From positions 1 through 6,308 of the forward strand of contig CAKZKB010000019.1 in NCBI GenBank assembly GCA_937121005.1: a DNA stretch of 6,308 nt, in the 5' to 3' direction. Positions 5,451 to 6,308 of the stretch are shown one piece after another; position 1 is the stretch's first letter, and the number at the start of each line of letters is the position of its first letter. The position numbers were made by a program, and so were the translations under genes. The notes under the pieces were generated by a model, which saw nothing but the letters and a program-made list of their open reading frames with translations, was not told the origin of the DNA and searched no databases. Source of the stretch: an uncultured cyanobacterium. Lineage in GTDB: Bacteria > Cyanobacteriota > Cyanobacteriia > Cyanobacteriales > Geitlerinemataceae.

Positions 5451-5479
5451 TTGACTTTCTTCAGCAGTTCGATTAAACT
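5451..5479 (+). promoter_or_regulatory. Likely sigma70-type promoter of the amidase gene
   Basis: TTGACT (5451-5456; five of six to TTGACA) is followed after 17 bp by TAAACT (5474-5479; four of six to TATAAT). Transcription would begin near 5486, leaving a leader of about 80 nt before the ATG at 5565. Spacing and the -35 box are good; the -10 is moderate. Confidence 0.45.
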
Positions 5480-5500
5480 ATTCATTATTAGCTTATGGAT

Positions 5501-5545
5501 AAGCGATCGTTTCCATTTTACGCCCGAGCGATCGCTTTTTATTTT
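5501..5545 (+). terminator. Leader hairpin with T-rich tail, attenuator-like
   Basis: AAGCGATCG (5501-5509) pairs perfectly with CGATCGCTT (5529-5537) over a 19-base loop. The second arm runs straight into a T-rich stretch, TTTATTTT. The HIP1 copy in the right arm is also self-complementary. The structure lies between the proposed promoter and the amidase start, where an early terminator would act. Because CGATCG is itself palindromic and abundant in this genome, two copies will often pair by chance. Confidence 0.3.
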
Positions 5546-5564
5546 GGTAGCTGGTCATTGGTTA

Positions 5565-6308
5565 ATGAATTCTATCGACTTGGCATTCGCGCCCGCACTG
5601 AAACTCGCTTGTCTGATTCGCCAAAAAGAGATTTCGCCGTTGGCGTTGGTAGAAATCTTTTTAAGCCGCATCGATCGCCTCGATCGGCAGTTGGGGAGTT
5701 ACTTTTTTGTGGCTACTGAAAGCGCGATCGCCGATGCCACTGCCAAAACTGAAACCCTGGCCAATTACCAAAGTACCGACGAATTACCTCCTTTTTTCGG
5801 CGTTCCCATCTCGATTAAAGACTTGCAACCCGTCGCTGGAATGCCTCATACCTTCGGGGTTGCAGCACTCAAAGATAACATTGCCGATCGCGATAGTGCT
5901 TTGGTCGCCAAACTCAAACAAGCGGGCTTTATCCTGTTAGGAAAAACCGCCACTTGCCAACTGGGAACTCTTCCCTATACCGAACCGCCGGGATTTCCTC
6001 CGGCCCGCAACCCCTGGAACCTAGACTATACTCCTGGCGGATCCAGTGGTGGGGCGGCAGCGGCCACGGCGGCGGGGTTGTGTCCGGTGGCCCAAGCCTC
6101 CGACGGCGGCGGTTCCATTCGGGGGCCGGCCGCTTGCTGCGGTTTGGTGGGTATCAAACCTTCGCGGGGCCGGGTTTCGGCGGCCCCTTTGGGGGAACGG
6201 TTCGGGGGCCTTGGAGTCTGCGGCCCTCTGGCCCGAAATGTGGCTGACGCGGCGGCGGTTCTCGATGTCATGTCGGGGTACGTGGTTGGCGATCCCTACT
6301 GGTTGCCC
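5565..6308 (+). CDS. Amidase-signature family enzyme, N-terminal 248 residues (3' end outside window)
   Basis: The frame is open from ATG 5565 to the right edge. The protein belongs to the amidase-signature family, which hydrolyses amide bonds by a Ser-cisSer-Lys triad. All three residues are visible: Lys85 in PISIKD, cis-Ser160 in PGGSSGG and nucleophile Ser184 in DGGGSIRGPA. The spacings of 75 and 24 equal those in fatty acid amide hydrolase (142, 217, 241). The signature continues as CCGLVGIKPSRGRVS (191-205). The N-terminus (MNSIDLAFAPALKLACLIRQ) has the usual look of cyanobacterial amidases and fixes the start; the frame is open further upstream but without an ATG. It differs from the N-terminus of GatA, so a general amidase is preferred over a tRNA amidotransferase subunit. 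Substrate is unknown. G+C rises sharply after about residue 155. Family length is usually about 450-500, so roughly half is missing. Confidence 0.93.
   Translation, partial: MNSIDLAFAPALKLACLIRQKEISPLALVEIFLSRIDRLDRQLGSYFFVATESAIADATAKTETLANYQSTDELPPFFGVPISIKDLQPVAGMPHTFGVAALKDNIADRDSALVAKLKQAGFILLGKTATCQLGTLPYTEPPGFPPARNPWNLDYTPGGSSGGAAAATAAGLCPVAQASDGGGSIRGPAACCGLVGIKPSRGRVSAAPLGERFGGLGVCGPLARNVADAAAVLDVMSGYVVGDPYWLP

Noticed and set aside
5495..5719. Plus-strand frame starting at ATG 5495
   Set aside because: It overlaps the amidase gene in another frame, has no recognisable domain, and its start falls in the presumed leader beside the hairpin.
5954..6271. Gly/Pro/Arg-rich frames on both strands within the amidase gene
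   Set aside because: They are products of the G+C-rich region. The amidase frame explains the sequence fully, with the catalytic triad intact.
1..6308. CRISPR array, tRNA, rRNA or insertion-sequence transposase
   Set aside because: No regularly spaced long direct repeats, no cloverleaf or ribosomal RNA sequence, and no transposase frame were seen.
5565..6308. GatA subunit of the Asp/Glu-tRNA amidotransferase
   Set aside because: It shares the amidase signature, but the N-terminus (MNSIDLAFAPALKLA) is of the general amidase type; the missing C-terminal half leaves a small doubt.

Overview
The window looks like chromosomal DNA from a cyanobacterium, probably filamentous. The octamer GCGATCGC (HIP1, the highly iterated palindrome of many cyanobacteria) occurs at least eleven times in 6.3 kb. 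Two heptanucleotide short tandem repeats, a GTTGGGT-type palindromic repeat and two Uma2 (DUF820) sequences fit the same origin. The species cannot be named from this window.

Layout, left to right. (1) Positions 2-325 (+): the last 107 codons of a WD40-repeat protein. (2) Positions 249-431 (-): the N-terminal stub of a Uma2-family gene; its homology stops at the WD40 stop codon, so it is read as a gene remnant. (3) Positions 432-724: a non-coding spacer rich in CGATCG words. (4) Positions 725-970 (+): a small protein of cyanobacterial type, preceded by a good ribosome binding site. (5) Positions 1031-3118 (+): a full-length DUF255 protein (YyaL/SPATA20 type) with an N-terminal thioredoxin-like domain (CHWC) and an alpha/alpha-barrel region. 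(6) Positions 3213-3989 (-): an intact Uma2 gene, convergent with the DUF255 gene. An AT-rich hairpin and a heptamer repeat lie between them. (7) Positions 3990-4186: a repeat-rich divergent spacer with a second heptamer repeat, a perfect TATAAT on the minus strand and a 78-bp palindromic repeat. (8) Positions 4187-5326 (+): a D12-class N6-adenine DNA methyltransferase with no recognised restriction partner in the window. (9) Positions 5327-5564: a structured spacer with a likely promoter and a leader hairpin. (10) Positions 5565-6308 (+): the first 248 residues of an amidase-signature enzyme with the complete Lys-Ser-Ser triad, running off the right edge.

Nothing here proves that these genes work as one system. 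The small protein and the DUF255 gene are co-directional with a 60-nt gap and may be co-transcribed. The methyltransferase is best read as solitary. The most distinctive content is in the spacers: heptamer repeats on both sides of the intact Uma2 gene, a palindromic repeat ending 18 bp before the methyltransferase start, alternative hairpins before the amidase, and a sharp G+C rise inside the amidase gene. I found no convincing undescribed system. The items worth testing are the leader structures, the methyltransferase specificity and the possible Uma2-methyltransferase pairing.
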